64,000 nt of DNA from CAUZJO01 sp963580245 (GTDB lineage: Bacteria > Sumerlaeota > Sumerlaeia > MVZB01), in contig CAUZJO010000004.1 in NCBI GenBank assembly GCA_963580245.1, positions 15,709-79,708 on the forward strand. The letters are read 5' to 3'. Shown here in pieces: positions 27,840 through 37,218 of the stretch. Position 1 is the first letter of the stretch. Each line of letters begins with the position of its first letter. Both the position numbers and the translations under genes were made by a program. Under the pieces are notes generated by a model. It saw only the letters and a program-made list of their open reading frames with translations, was not told the DNA's origin and did not search any database.

Positions 27840-28646
27840 ATGAATCGCACCCACCCGCCTCGATCCAAGATAACCGCCCTGATCCCAACGTTCAACGAGC
27901 AGGCCAACATCGCCGCGTGCATCGCCTCGGTCGAGTGGGCCGACGAGGTCTTCGTGATCGACTCGTTCAGCGAGGACGAGACCCCGCGCATCGCCGCCGA
28001 GGCCGGGGCGCGCGTGGTCCAGCACGAATACGTCAACTCGGCCACCCAAAAAAACTGGGCCATCCCCCAGGCCGCTCACGAATGGGTCCTGATCGTTGAC
28101 TCCGACGAACGGGTCACCCCGGCGCTGAGGGCGGAAATCGCGGCGGTCCTCGCGGCGGATGCGCGCGGCGAGTCCGGCGTCGATGACGGCTACCGCATCG
28201 GGCGGCTCAATCACTTCCTGGGCCGACGCGTGCGTTACTGCGGTTGGCAAAACGACACCTGCCTGCGCCTGTTCCGGCGCGACCGCGGCCGCTATCAGGA
28301 TCGCGAGGTCCACGCCGACGTGATCATCGAGGGCACGGTGGGGAGGCTCGAAAACAAACTGCTGCACTACACGTTCACCAACTTCGACCAGTATATGCGC
28401 AAGTTCAATCGCTATGCGATCTGGGCGGCGGGAGATCGCGGCCAGTCGACGCGCAAGGTCCGCTGGCACCACCTCTTGCTGCGCCCGGTGGCGCGGTTCC
28501 TGAAGCAGTATTTCCTCAAGCGCGGTTTTCTGGATGGTCGCGTCGGGCTGGTCGTGTGCATGCTGGCCGCGTTCAGCGTCTTCATGAAATACGCCCGGCT
28601 GCTCGAACGCCAGCTCAATCAGCCCATGGTTAAAACCAAGGCATGA
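27840..28646 (+). CDS. Family 2 glycosyltransferase, WaaE/KdtX type
   Basis: ITALIPTFNEQANIAACIAS and VFVIDSFSEDET are the GT2 start, and LIVDSDERV carries the DxD that binds the sugar-nucleotide and metal. The YCGWQNDTCLRLFRRDRG and VHADV blocks match the LPS-core WaaE/KdtX group. A hydrophobic C-terminal segment (GLVVCMLAAFSVFMKYA) may bind the inner membrane. ATG 27840 is preferred because an upstream 23-residue extension has no conservation. It overlaps waaF by ATGA. Confidence 0.85.
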   Translation: MNRTHPPRSKITALIPTFNEQANIAACIASVEWADEVFVIDSFSEDETPRIAAEAGARVVQHEYVNSATQKNWAIPQAAHEWVLIVDSDERVTPALRAEIAAVLAADARGESGVDDGYRIGRLNHFLGRRVRYCGWQNDTCLRLFRRDRGRYQDREVHADVIIEGTVGRLENKLLHYTFTNFDQYMRKFNRYAIWAAGDRGQSTRKVRWHHLLLRPVARFLKQYFLKRGFLDGRVGLVVCMLAAFSVFMKYARLLERQLNQPMVKTKA

Positions 28647-29806
28647 CCGCTCAACCTGAATCGGCATCCGTCGCCGGGGGCGACCGGGCCGCGGAACCGA
28701 CCGGCGCGGGCGCCCCGCTGGGACCAGCGCTCAGCGGCAAGGTCGCGCCCGAGCAACCGGTGCGCATCTTCGTCAAGGGACTGAATTGGGTTGGCGACGC
28801 GATCCTCTCCACCCCGGCCCTGACCCATCTACGGCGGTGCTTCCCCAAGGCCCACATCACGCTCATGGTGCGCCCTTGGGTCGCCGCCGTTCACGAAAAC
28901 AGCCCCGATATCGACGACCTCTGGGTCTTTGATGACGGCGAGTCTTGGGGGAGTTTTTACAAAGCGACCCAAATGATCCGCAAGGGCTGCTTCGACATCG
29001 GGATCGCGTTGCCCAATTCCACCCGCTCGGCGGCCTTGCTGCACCTTGGCGGCGTTCGCTACCGGATCGGATTTAACCTGGGGGGACGCCAGTTTCTCCT
29101 GAATCGGGGCTTAAGGCGAGACCCCTCCCTGCTCGAAGACCACCAGATTTTCTACTACCTGCGCATCATCGAGCACCTGTGCGGCAAGGCCCAAGGCCGC
29201 CAGCAGCTCAGTCTGACGCCCGGCGAGCTCGAGGTCGAGGAGGCCGGCCAAGTGCTAGCGCAACGCGGTCTGGATCGGGGCCGGCCCCTGATCGGGATCG
29301 CGCCGGGATCGATCAACTCGACCGCCAAACGCTGGCCCGCCGAACGGTTCGCCGAGCTGGCCGACCAGCTCAAGGAGAAGACCGAGGCGGAAGTCCTGCT
29401 CCTCGGAAGCGAGAAGGAGAAGGACGTGCTGGATCGCGTCGAGGCATCGGCGCAAACGGTGGTCCACAACCTGGGGGGCCAACTGGGCCTGGGCCAGGCG
29501 ATCGCGATGATCGCGCGGCTCAACGGGCTGATCTGCAACGATTCCGGCGCGATGCACATCGCCGCGGCGCTGGGCATCCCGACCGTCGCCATCTTCGGCC
29601 CGACCGAGTGGCAAACAACCTATCCTTTCTCTAAATCGGCCGTCATCGTGCGCAAGGAGGGAATCGACTGCGCGCCGTGCATGAGGCGTGATTGCCCGAT
29701 CGACCACCGATGCATGACGCGCATCTCGGTCCAGGAGGTCTTTGACCGGTTCAAGCAGACCGTCCGGCAGGCGCGCAAAGACCGGCCCGCAAGCAACCCA
29801 AGCTGA
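28643..29806 (+). CDS. waaF: ADP-heptose:LPS heptosyltransferase II (WaaF-like, GT9)
   Basis: GT9 enzymes transfer heptose to the LPS inner core on the cytoplasmic face. The motifs VKGLNWVGDAILSTPAL, IALPNSTRSA, the nucleotide site IAPGSINSTAKRWP and the later NDSGAMHIAAALGIPTVAIF followed by GPTEWQTT (family: GPTxxxxT) are present. The 40-residue N-terminal extension is poorly conserved. It is coupled to the upstream gene by ATGA. The order WaaE-WaaF-GT4 suggests a short core operon. Confidence 0.92.
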   Translation: MTAQPESASVAGGDRAAEPTGAGAPLGPALSGKVAPEQPVRIFVKGLNWVGDAILSTPALTHLRRCFPKAHITLMVRPWVAAVHENSPDIDDLWVFDDGESWGSFYKATQMIRKGCFDIGIALPNSTRSAALLHLGGVRYRIGFNLGGRQFLLNRGLRRDPSLLEDHQIFYYLRIIEHLCGKAQGRQQLSLTPGELEVEEAGQVLAQRGLDRGRPLIGIAPGSINSTAKRWPAERFAELADQLKEKTEAEVLLLGSEKEKDVLDRVEASAQTVVHNLGGQLGLGQAIAMIARLNGLICNDSGAMHIAAALGIPTVAIFGPTEWQTTYPFSKSAVIVRKEGIDCAPCMRRDCPIDHRCMTRISVQEVFDRFKQTVRQARKDRPASNPS

Positions 29807-29823
29807 TCCGGTCCCCGGTCACG

Positions 29824-30948
29824 ATGGCAGCCACTCAAAGCCCCGAGCCCCGTGTCGTGCATCTTGATGACGGCCGCATCTGGCGCGGCGGCCAGAATCA
29901 GGTCTGGCTATTGACTGGCGAGCTGGCCGGGCACGGCGTTGCGCAGCAACTCGTGACGCCGGTGGGCACTTCGCTTGCCCAACGCGCTCGGGAGTCCGGC
30001 ATTGAGGTGATCGCCCTGGAGATGCGGGGGGAACTGGACTGGCTCAGCCCGCGTCGCATCGCCCGGGTCGCGCGCGACTTCGACGCCAACCTGATCCACG
30101 CGCACACCAGCCACGCCCACGCCCTGGGGCTGCGCGCGCTGCGGCGGATGGGGGACGGGGCGCGGCTGGTTTCGACGCGGCGGGTCGATTTCCCGGTCGG
30201 CCGGGGGTTTTTCTCGTGCCGTAAGTACACCGCCGCCGGCCAACACTTCATCGCCATCTCCGAACGCGTGCGCGAGGTGCTGATCGAGGGGGGCGTCCCG
30301 GCCGAGCGGATCGACGTTGTCGCGAGCGGCGTACCCCCCCTGCCCCCTGAGTCGCTGTGGCCGCGCGATCGAGTGCGGGCGGATCTCGGAATCGGGCCGG
30401 ACGAGATTGCGATTGTGAACGTCGGCGCCCTCACCGACCACAAAGGTCAACGCTGGCTGATCGAGGCCTCCCCGTGCGTCATCGAGGCCTTTCCCCAGGC
30501 CAGGATTCACATCCTTGGCGAGGGCGAGTTGCGGAGCGACCTGGAATCCCAGATCCGAAGACTCGGACTGGAGCGGGGAGTCGTCCTGCACGGACACATT
30601 GGCGAGGCGCGTCTGAAGCTCGCGGGATTCGACCTCTACGTCTCCAGCTCTCACATGGAGGGATTGGGAACGGCGACCCTGGATGCGATGCTGGCGGGCC
30701 TCCCCGTCGTGGCCGCCGCGGCGGGGGGCGTGCCGGAGATCGTCCAGCAGGGCCGGACGGGCCGACTGACCCCGCCCAAAGACGCCCCCGCTCTCGCCCA
30801 AGCGATCATTCTCGCCCTGACCGAACCCGACCAAAGCCGACGCATGGCCGATGCCGCCCGACGCCGCACCCGTGAGAAGTTCTCCGTAAGCGCCATGGCC
30901 GAAGGCACGTTAGACGTGTATCGGCGTTTACTGGCCCGCTCCCTTTAA
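29824..30948 (+). CDS. Family 4 glycosyltransferase
   Basis: GT-B fold: the N-terminal loop RIWRGGQNQVWLL, the nucleotide half starting VNVGALTDHKGQRWLIEA, and the ESxxEGxGxxxLEA-type site read here as SSSHMEGLGTATLDAMLAG. The LPVVAAAAGGVPEIV block is classical for GT4. It lies 17 bases after waaF, same strand, so it likely adds a further sugar in core or surface-glycan synthesis. Specificity unknown. Confidence 0.9.
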   Translation: MAATQSPEPRVVHLDDGRIWRGGQNQVWLLTGELAGHGVAQQLVTPVGTSLAQRARESGIEVIALEMRGELDWLSPRRIARVARDFDANLIHAHTSHAHALGLRALRRMGDGARLVSTRRVDFPVGRGFFSCRKYTAAGQHFIAISERVREVLIEGGVPAERIDVVASGVPPLPPESLWPRDRVRADLGIGPDEIAIVNVGALTDHKGQRWLIEASPCVIEAFPQARIHILGEGELRSDLESQIRRLGLERGVVLHGHIGEARLKLAGFDLYVSSSHMEGLGTATLDAMLAGLPVVAAAAGGVPEIVQQGRTGRLTPPKDAPALAQAIILALTEPDQSRRMADAARRRTREKFSVSAMAEGTLDVYRRLLARSL

Positions 30949-30988
30949 AGGTACGCGCGCCACCATGACAGAGAAGCGGGATTCAAAG

Positions 30989-31017
30989 TTGACATGATCG
31001 CCGATCGGTCCTATGTT
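30989..31017 (+). promoter_or_regulatory. Consensus sigma-70-type promoter
   Basis: TTGACA (30989-30994), 17-base spacer, TATGTT (31012-31017): a full -35 and a good -10 at ideal spacing. It lies 65 bases upstream of the ATG of the broken secreted gene at 31083. Confidence 0.7.
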
Positions 31018-31082
31018 AACTGTTGTTTACTTTCCGCGGCTTTTGAACGCTCCTCTCAATCCCATCGAGGAGGTTTGACGCC

Positions 31083-32284
31083 ATGAACACTTCTCTCCGT
31101 CTCGCCATGATCGCATCGCTTCTCGCGATGATCCTCTCGGCGACCCCGCTCGCCCAGGAGACCGTATCGCCGGGCTGGGAGGTCGGCAACGTGGGATTCG
31201 CGACCAAACCCGCGTTCGATTTCGGGCCCGACGGTCGGCTACACGTCATGGGCATGACCGAGGACTTCAGCGGCGTGGTGTGGCATGCGTCGGCCACTTC
31301 GGTCGCGGGACCCTGGCCGACGACGATCCTCGCCGCGGGCTATTTTTATGGGCCCGGAGATATTCGCGTGGACCCCGGCGGCGACGCGCACCTCGCCTGG
31401 CATAACCACACGGAACAAGACCCCAATCACGGCGTGGTCGACAACCAAGGCGGTGTGACGGTCTATCGGATCGACACGCCGACGAGAACCATGACGGGTG
31501 GGACAACTCGCTGGCCCTGGACGCCCAGGGGGGGCTGCACATGGCATCGGTCGATCCCAGCAGCTTCGGGGCCTCCGTCAGCCTTGAATACAGCACCTTC
31601 GACGGTAACGCGTGGACCTACAACGTCGTTCAGGAGAGCGAGTCGTTCATGTAGGGCTTCAACACGGCACTGGGGATTGACTCGACCGGCGATCCCCATA
31701 TCGCCTATTGCGCGGCGAGTAACTGGACCGAACCCGCCGACTTGAGATACGCGGTTCGCGACGGCAGAACCTGGCAGGTCTCCTCCATCGTCAGCGGGGG
31801 CATCCGAGGCCGGTTCCCCTCGCTGGTGATCGACGGGGCGGATCGGCCCCATGTCGCCTGGCTCGATCTCGATAACGGTTCCCAAGCCGGCCAACCGACG
31901 GGCGGGACGGTGCGATACGCCGTCCTCGACGGAGGCGCGTGGCAGGTCCAGGACGTGGCCCGGCTCGAGAACGTGCTCATGGGCTTTAACCACGCCCGCA
32001 AGTCGACCTCGATCGCGCTGGATTCGGACGATGGGCCCACCATCGCCTACGCCGACCAGCGCAGCGTGATGTTCGCGCGCAAGATAAACGATGCATGGGT
32101 CAGCGAGCCGGTCCTCGAATACCAGGAGGATATCTACAAGGGTTTGGTCGTGCTGCGAATCGGGCCGGGGAACACCGTGGGGCTGGTGACGTGGCAAGCC
32201 GAGGATTCCCAACCCGGCCTAATCCGGATCGCCCTGCGCCGCGACCCGGTGGCGGCGGAGTTGAGTTCATTTGCGGTTGAGTAG
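31083..32284 (+). pseudogene. Secreted beta-propeller-like protein, broken
   Basis: A signal peptide (MIASLLAMILSATPLAQE) leads into repeating blocks of about 50 residues: DSTGDPHIAYC, DGADRPHVAWLD, DSDDGPTIAYAD, each followed by a (V)RYAV.DG..WQV-type strand. This resembles propeller or BNR-type surface proteins. Two lesions: the frame shifts near 31480-31490, and an in-frame TAG stands at 31652-31654. Frame 2 is otherwise open to 32284. An alternative is two assembly errors, so expression of an intact protein cannot be excluded. Confidence 0.7.
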
Positions 32285-32312
32285 GGCGCGGTACCGAGCG
32301 CGGGGGAAATAA

Positions 32313-32474
32313 TAGAACGCGGATAACGCGGATCAGCCGGATTTACGCGGATTCATACCTATTAGAAGATAGACCATCCTCGAGCATGATCATCTCGGGA
32401 GTATCGCCATGGCTCATTCAATGATCCGCGTAAATCCGGTCGATCCGCGTCATCCGCGTCATCCGCGTTCCATT
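32313..32474. repeat. Large inverted repeat with CGCGGAT-type units
   Basis: Left arm 32313-32355 and right arm 32420-32474 are near-perfect reverse complements around a 64-base loop. The arms consist of repeated ATCCGCG units (right: GATCCGCGTCATCCGCGTC; left: GAACGCGGATAACGCGGATC). It lies between the broken secreted gene and ruvC (convergent), so it may also act as a bidirectional terminator, though no T-run is seen. Confidence 0.8.
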
Positions 32475-32494
32475 CTGCTTACGGAAACCACCCT

Positions 32495-33127
32495 TCAACG
32501 CCGCCGCCGACCCTTGCGCCGGCGCGAGGCCAGGAGTGCTTTGCGCGGGTCCTCCGCATCCTCCGGCCGGCCGTTGTCCGTATCCCCGTGCGCCTGTTCG
32601 ATCTTCTTGTTCAGTGCCAGGCTGTGGACGTGACACAGGGCGGTGGCGAGGGCGTCGGCGGCGTGGTCGGGGCGCGGCATCTGGTCGAGGTTGAGCAGGG
32701 AGCGGACCATCATCTGGACCTGGCGCTTGGCGGCGCGGCCGTGACCCGTTAGTGCCTGCTTGATCTGGAGCGGCGTGTACTCGACGACCTCCAACCGGCG
32801 GCGGCTGGTGGCCAACACGCAGGCGGCCCGGCCGTGAGCGACCACCATCGCCGTCTTCACGTTGCGGGCGAAGTAGATCTGCTCGATCGCCGCCACGCTC
32901 GGTTTGAGGCGCTCGACCAACGCGGTGAGTTGGTCGTGAATCTTTTCGAGCCGAGCGGGCAGCGCGTCGCCGACGCGAGTTTGGATGACGCCGTATTCCA
33001 CCACCTGGCCCTGAGAGCGGTCGGGGTGCCAGTCGATGACGCCATAGCCGACATTGGCCAGGCCCGGATCAATTCCCAGGACCCGTAGGCGTCCTGAATC
33101 GTTCGTGGTGTGGGAGGCTCGGGGCAA
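32495..33127 (-). CDS. ruvC: Holliday-junction resolvase RuvC
   Basis: RuvC cuts Holliday junctions together with RuvAB. The RNase H-type active-site acids are in VLGIDPGLANVGYG, AAIEQIYFARN and RPDHAADALA. The core is about 170 residues; a further about 40 Lys/Arg- and Asp-rich residues (ending RRRKGRRRR) are an unusual basic tail. It follows yebC (79 bases), the usual partner. Confidence 0.95.
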   Translation of the reverse strand: MPRASHTTNDSGRLRVLGIDPGLANVGYGVIDWHPDRSQGQVVEYGVIQTRVGDALPARLEKIHDQLTALVERLKPSVAAIEQIYFARNVKTAMVVAHGRAACVLATSRRRLEVVEYTPLQIKQALTGHGRAAKRQVQMMVRSLLNLDQMPRPDHAADALATALCHVHSLALNKKIEQAHGDTDNGRPEDAEDPRKALLASRRRKGRRRR

Positions 33128-33205
33128 TGGTGTTCGGACGCGCCGGGCGGTTGGTTGTTTCCGTCGCCCCTTGTCAGGGGCTTTTGGCTCCGGCTTAGTT
33201 TCCCC

Positions 33206-33955
33206 TCAACCGGCGTACTGTTCGATGAGGGCGTCGTCGATTTCGTAATTGGCCGAGACCTGGGTTACGTCGTCGTGGTCTTCCAGCAGCTCGAGGAGCT
33301 TGAGCAGTTTGCTGACGTCGTCGCCTTCAACCTTGACGGTGTTTTGAGGGAGGTTCTGGATGGACGAGGCGTTGATCTTAATCGAACGCTCCTCGAGTGC
33401 CGCGCGGACCGATTCGATCCGGCCCGGCTCGGTTACGATCCGATAGACCTCACCCTCGTTTTCGAAGTCGTCGGCGCCGGCCTCGAGGGCCGCCTCCATC
33501 AGCTGGTCCTCATCCTGCCCCTCCACCGGCGCCAGGATGATCCCCTTGCGCTCGAACATCCAGCCCACGCAGCCCTGCTCGCCCAAGTTGCCGCCGAACT
33601 TGGAGAAGGCGTAGCGCAACTCGGGCGTGGTGCGGTTCTTGTTGTCGGTCGTTCCCTCGACCATGATGGCGATCCCGCCTTGGCCGTAGCCTTCAAATAC
33701 GAAATCCTCGTAGGAGACCCCTTCGAGTTCGCCGGCACCCTTCTTGATCGCGCGCTCGATGTTGTCCTTGGGCATGTTGGCGTCGCGGGCGGCCTGCGCG
33801 GCGGTTCGCAGGCGCGGGTTGCCGTTAAGATCGCTGCCGCCGATCCGCGCCGCGACCGAAATCTCCTTGATCAGCTTGGTAAACTCCTTACCGCGCCGCG
33901 CGTCAACGATCGCCTTCTTGTGTCGGATCGAATGCCATTTAGAGTGGCCGGACAA
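33206..33955 (-). CDS. yebC: YebC/PmpR family transcriptional/translation regulator
   Basis: The family N-terminus (M)SGHSKWHSIRHKKA begins at a TTG codon at 33955; the ATG at 33979 would add eight unconserved residues, so I prefer TTG. FEGYGQGGIAIMVEGTTDNK and NLPQNTVKVEG are conserved later. Length 249 is normal. YebC proteins are DNA-binding regulators and in several bacteria ease ribosome stalling. Usual ruvC neighbour. Confidence 0.93.
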   Translation of the reverse strand: MSGHSKWHSIRHKKAIVDARRGKEFTKLIKEISVAARIGGSDLNGNPRLRTAAQAARDANMPKDNIERAIKKGAGELEGVSYEDFVFEGYGQGGIAIMVEGTTDNKNRTTPELRYAFSKFGGNLGEQGCVGWMFERKGIILAPVEGQDEDQLMEAALEAGADDFENEGEVYRIVTEPGRIESVRAALEERSIKINASSIQNLPQNTVKVEGDDVSKLLKLLELLEDHDDVTQVSANYEIDDALIEQYAG

Positions 33956-33983
33956 TGGGGGCGGGTTCCTTTCAAGCAAGGGG

Positions 33984-34137
33984 TTTAGAACTAGGGGTTC
34001 AGGGTTTATGGTTCAGTACTGCGCGTTTAAAACTATCACGCTCATGGGCCGGATCAAGAGGAAACGATTTTGTCCGCCTCTGATCATGCGCAAAACCCAT
34101 CCCCAGGGGTCTCAGCCCTGGACCCTAATCCCTAATA
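33984..34137. repeat. Imperfect inverted repeat of TAGGG/CAGGG units
   Basis: TTTAGAACTAGGGGTTCAGG (33984-34003) is matched on the other side by AGCCCTGGACCCTAATCCCT (34114-34133). The inverted match is about 17 of 22 bases. It fills the gap between the secretin and yebC genes and overlaps the secretin stop codon. Similar layout to the other palindromes in this window, different sequence. Confidence 0.55.
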
Positions 34138-36585
34138 CTCCGTCTCCGTCCTCTCCTCGGGCAGGTCCCCTCGCTGGTCGCGATCGGAGCGGCGGCGTGA
34201 ATCGCCCGCGTCGGCATCGCGACCGGCCTCTCCGGCGTCTCCCCGGCCGCGCCGTCGGCCCGAAGCGGATCGGGAGCGGCGGGTGCCGGTCGTGGAGTCG
34301 TCGCGGGACCCCGGACGGATCGAGGCTCGCTTGTCGGCGCCGAACGCCCCGGTGGGGCCGATCATGTTGCGGTCGAGCTGTTCGAGCGCGCCGCCGAGCC
34401 GGACTTCGTTGGTCGCCGTCCCGTCGCCCACGTAGGGCTCATCGGTCAGCAGGCTGCGGCCCAGTTGTTGCCCGTCCATGTTGAACGTGTCGGTGGTCGG
34501 CTCGTCGATCTCGATCGGCAGGCTGCCGGGCTCGTCTTCATTCAGTGGCTCCCCGGAGTCGCGGGGTGAGTGGGACGTATCCAGATACATCTGGAGTTCC
34601 TCGGGAATCTCGTTGACGTCATCGGGCCCCGTCGCCAGTTCCGACTCTCCCATGCTGGCTTTTGCTTTCGCATTGACGGCGACGACCATCAGGTCGTTCT
34701 TGGGCTGCTCTTCGATGATCGTGGGCGTGATGAAGAAGACGACGTTGCTCCGGTTGTCGATCTTCTCTTGCGTGCCGAAGAGGAAACCAAGGAATGGAAT
34801 ATCGGCGAGAAATGGGACGCCGGAGTTGTTTTCCGTCTCGCTGTCGCTGATCAGGCCGCCGATCACCCGCGTCTCGCCGTCGGGGATGATGAGGACCGTA
34901 TCCGAACGCTGGCGGGACGTGCCGACGCCGCGCTGGGTACCCCCACTAAATTCTTCTGCTGGAACGATAATCGGCTGGCTGTTTTCAAACGAAACCTCCA
35001 GCTCAACCAGGCCGCGATTGCTGATGTGCGGCGTGATGTCGATAATCAGACCACTCTGGACAAAGGACTGGCTCGAGCTGCGACCACCGCCGTACTGACT
35101 GCCACCACCATAGCCACCACTGAAAAAGGTATTGATGATGGGGTCGTTGCGCGTGACGTCGAACGTGCCGATCTCGTGGTTGACGATGATAATCCGGGGC
35201 CGCAACAGCAAACGGCTCCGACTATCGCTCATCGCCGCTTTGAGTTGCGCGCGGACGTTGCCGGTCAATTGAATCGCGTTGAGTCCGCTCGCGGCGGCGT
35301 TGATGATGGGTAGTCCCTCGTCGCTGGTCAAATCATTAAACGAACCGGAAAGGGCAGGTTGATCGGCGGCGATGGCAGCGTTCAGGTCCCTGGAATACTG
35401 CCACTCCATGCCGAAGCTCAGGTCATGATCCAGCGTAATCTGCATAACCTCGCCCTCGATCAGGACCTGCTTGCGCGGGGTGTCCAGCTCCTTGAGGATG
35501 GCGTAAATCTTATCGTGCACGCTGGTCACGTCGCGGACCACCAGCTTGCCGGTGTCGCCCTGCCATTCGAGGATCGCGTCCTCGCTGATCAGCGGTTCGA
35601 TAAACGTATCGACGATCTCCTCGGCGATCTCGCCGTCCAGGCCGATGTTGACCAGGTTGTAGATGCGGATCTCCTGGTCTTGGTCGAGCAGTTCGACCAG
35701 TTGCTCCATGATCTTGATCTTCTCGAAGGTATCGGTGACGATGATCAGGCGGTTGAGCGGGTCGATGTGCATTTCGGCGGCGTCGGATTTGATTTCCTCG
35801 AGCCGGTCGGCCAGCCCCTCGGTGTCGGCGTGCTCGATCTCGAAGACGCGCGTGTAGAGCTGGGTGTCGTATTCCTGGACGATGGCCTGGATCATGTTGA
35901 TCACGTGGGGCAGCTCCACGACGATGATCTTGTTCGATCGCTCGTCGGCGGCGATCGAGCCGATCTCCGCGTTGATCATCGGCTCGAGAACCTTGACCAT
36001 CTCGGCCGCGTTGATATAGCGCAGGGGAAAAATCTGGCGGATGACCTGCTCGGCCTCGACCGTCCGCACGTAGGTGTCCTTGTCCATGATTTGATAGGCG
36101 CCGTCGTCGCGTTCGACCCATACCCATTTGTTCTCGTTGCCGATCTTGGTGAGCAGGTCTTCGACGGGGATGTCGCGCTCGCGCAGGCTGAGCTTCTGGC
36201 CCAGTGCCGCGCCCTTGGCCTCGATCCGAACCCCGTAGTCCTTTCGCAGGCGGCTGAAGACCTCGGATATATCCATGTCCTTGTAGACGGCCCGCACGCG
36301 CGTGCTTTCGGGCCGCTCGGTGGCGAGCGGTTCGGCCGTCTCATCGGGCACGGCACCGCCGACCTGGGCGAAGCCCTCCGGCGGCCCGCCCTCATCCTCG
36401 GATTCGGAGTCGGATTCGAAAAGGACCTCGGGGGCCTCCTCGGGGGCGGTCCTGACATCGACGCTCTCTTCCTCTTCTCCCTCTTGGGCCAAGGCGACGG
36501 GGGCGACGGCCGACAACAGCACCCAAGTCAGCAGCAAGAGGCTTTGGCTCATGAGCTGGAGCTGGAACGGGTTGCGGGGTTGCAT
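34132..36585 (-). CDS. Secretin (GspD/PilQ-type outer-membrane channel)
   Basis: A signal peptide (SQSLLLLTWVLLSAVAPVALA) is followed by an acidic linker, an STN-like domain (about residues 80-155), several N1-type repeats, and the C-terminal secretin domain. The VIGGLISDSETE then VPFLADIPFLGFLFGTQ block is the diagnostic secretin signature. It forms the outer-membrane pore of a type II secretion or type IV pilus system. ATG 36585, with GAGAGG upstream, is chosen over an 89-residue N-terminal extension that runs into the upstream gene. The charged C-terminal extension (SRSASGRRRGRGDAGEAGRD) is unusual. Confidence 0.9.
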   Translation of the reverse strand: MQPRNPFQLQLMSQSLLLLTWVLLSAVAPVALAQEGEEEESVDVRTAPEEAPEVLFESDSESEDEGGPPEGFAQVGGAVPDETAEPLATERPESTRVRAVYKDMDISEVFSRLRKDYGVRIEAKGAALGQKLSLRERDIPVEDLLTKIGNENKWVWVERDDGAYQIMDKDTYVRTVEAEQVIRQIFPLRYINAAEMVKVLEPMINAEIGSIAADERSNKIIVVELPHVINMIQAIVQEYDTQLYTRVFEIEHADTEGLADRLEEIKSDAAEMHIDPLNRLIIVTDTFEKIKIMEQLVELLDQDQEIRIYNLVNIGLDGEIAEEIVDTFIEPLISEDAILEWQGDTGKLVVRDVTSVHDKIYAILKELDTPRKQVLIEGEVMQITLDHDLSFGMEWQYSRDLNAAIAADQPALSGSFNDLTSDEGLPIINAAASGLNAIQLTGNVRAQLKAAMSDSRSRLLLRPRIIIVNHEIGTFDVTRNDPIINTFFSGGYGGGSQYGGGRSSSQSFVQSGLIIDITPHISNRGLVELEVSFENSQPIIVPAEEFSGGTQRGVGTSRQRSDTVLIIPDGETRVIGGLISDSETENNSGVPFLADIPFLGFLFGTQEKIDNRSNVVFFITPTIIEEQPKNDLMVVAVNAKAKASMGESELATGPDDVNEIPEELQMYLDTSHSPRDSGEPLNEDEPGSLPIEIDEPTTDTFNMDGQQLGRSLLTDEPYVGDGTATNEVRLGGALEQLDRNMIGPTGAFGADKRASIRPGSRDDSTTGTRRSRSASGRRRGRGDAGEAGRDADAGDSRRRSDRDQRGDLPEERTETEY

Positions 36586-36664
36586 CACGGGGACCTCTCG
36601 GGGGTGTGGGATTCTGTTAGGACGACCGATCTCGGAACCATCTGTTTGTTGTCTTCGCTTCGGA

Positions 36665-37207
36665 TTAGAATGCGACCTCGTGCGTCTGTTTGTCTTCGCC
36701 TTGTCCAAAAGCCAGGGTGATCTTCCATTCGTCCATGTCAACCGCATCAAGCCGGACTTCAACCTCGCGATCTTTTCTGTCTTTGGCAAGCCTGGGCGGG
36801 CCGCCGACCGTGAGCTCGAACGTCTCTTCTTCCCCCTCGCGCGTTTCCTCAAGCTCCGCCCATCCCGTGTCCATGCTCACGACGTTCCACGAGGCGACGG
36901 CGTCGAACAGATTGGGCGGCTCGGGCGTGGGCGAGGGGGTCGGCGACGGGGTGGGGGTCGGGGTGTAGAGGACCTGCATGAAGTCCTTTCCCACCAGCGC
37001 CGCATAGTCGGGATTCGCGCTAACCGGCGCCATGGGCGTCTCGGCCCCCCCCATGGTGGTCTCGCCTTGGCTCAAGTTTTCGACATGCGTTTGGGCCTCG
37101 TAGATTTGCCTGGGCGTGGTGTAGCCGGAGTTCATGATGTAGTAGATACAGCCGCCGATGACGAAGAGCAGCAGGAAGTTAATCAGTATGAGAATGCGAG
37201 AGTTCAT
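36665..37207 (-). CDS. Bitopic membrane protein upstream of secretin (GspC/PilP-like)
   Basis: One membrane helix (ILILINFLLLFVIGGCIYYI, residues about 4-23), then a periplasmic part with the linker TPTPTPSPTPSPTPEPP and a small beta-rich C-terminal domain. The layout and the position just before the secretin match GspC or PilP, the inner-membrane partners of secretins. Sequence identity to either is not visible to me. Confidence 0.6.
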   Translation of the reverse strand: MNSRILILINFLLLFVIGGCIYYIMNSGYTTPRQIYEAQTHVENLSQGETTMGGAETPMAPVSANPDYAALVGKDFMQVLYTPTPTPSPTPSPTPEPPNLFDAVASWNVVSMDTGWAELEETREGEEETFELTVGGPPRLAKDRKDREVEVRLDAVDMDEWKITLAFGQGEDKQTHEVAF

Positions 37208-37218
37208 GGTGTTGGGCG

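Noticed and set aside
35359..36720. Long plus-strand frame of 453 codons opposite the secretin gene
   Set aside because: High-GC shadow of the secretin; no motifs, while the minus strand encodes a clear secretin.
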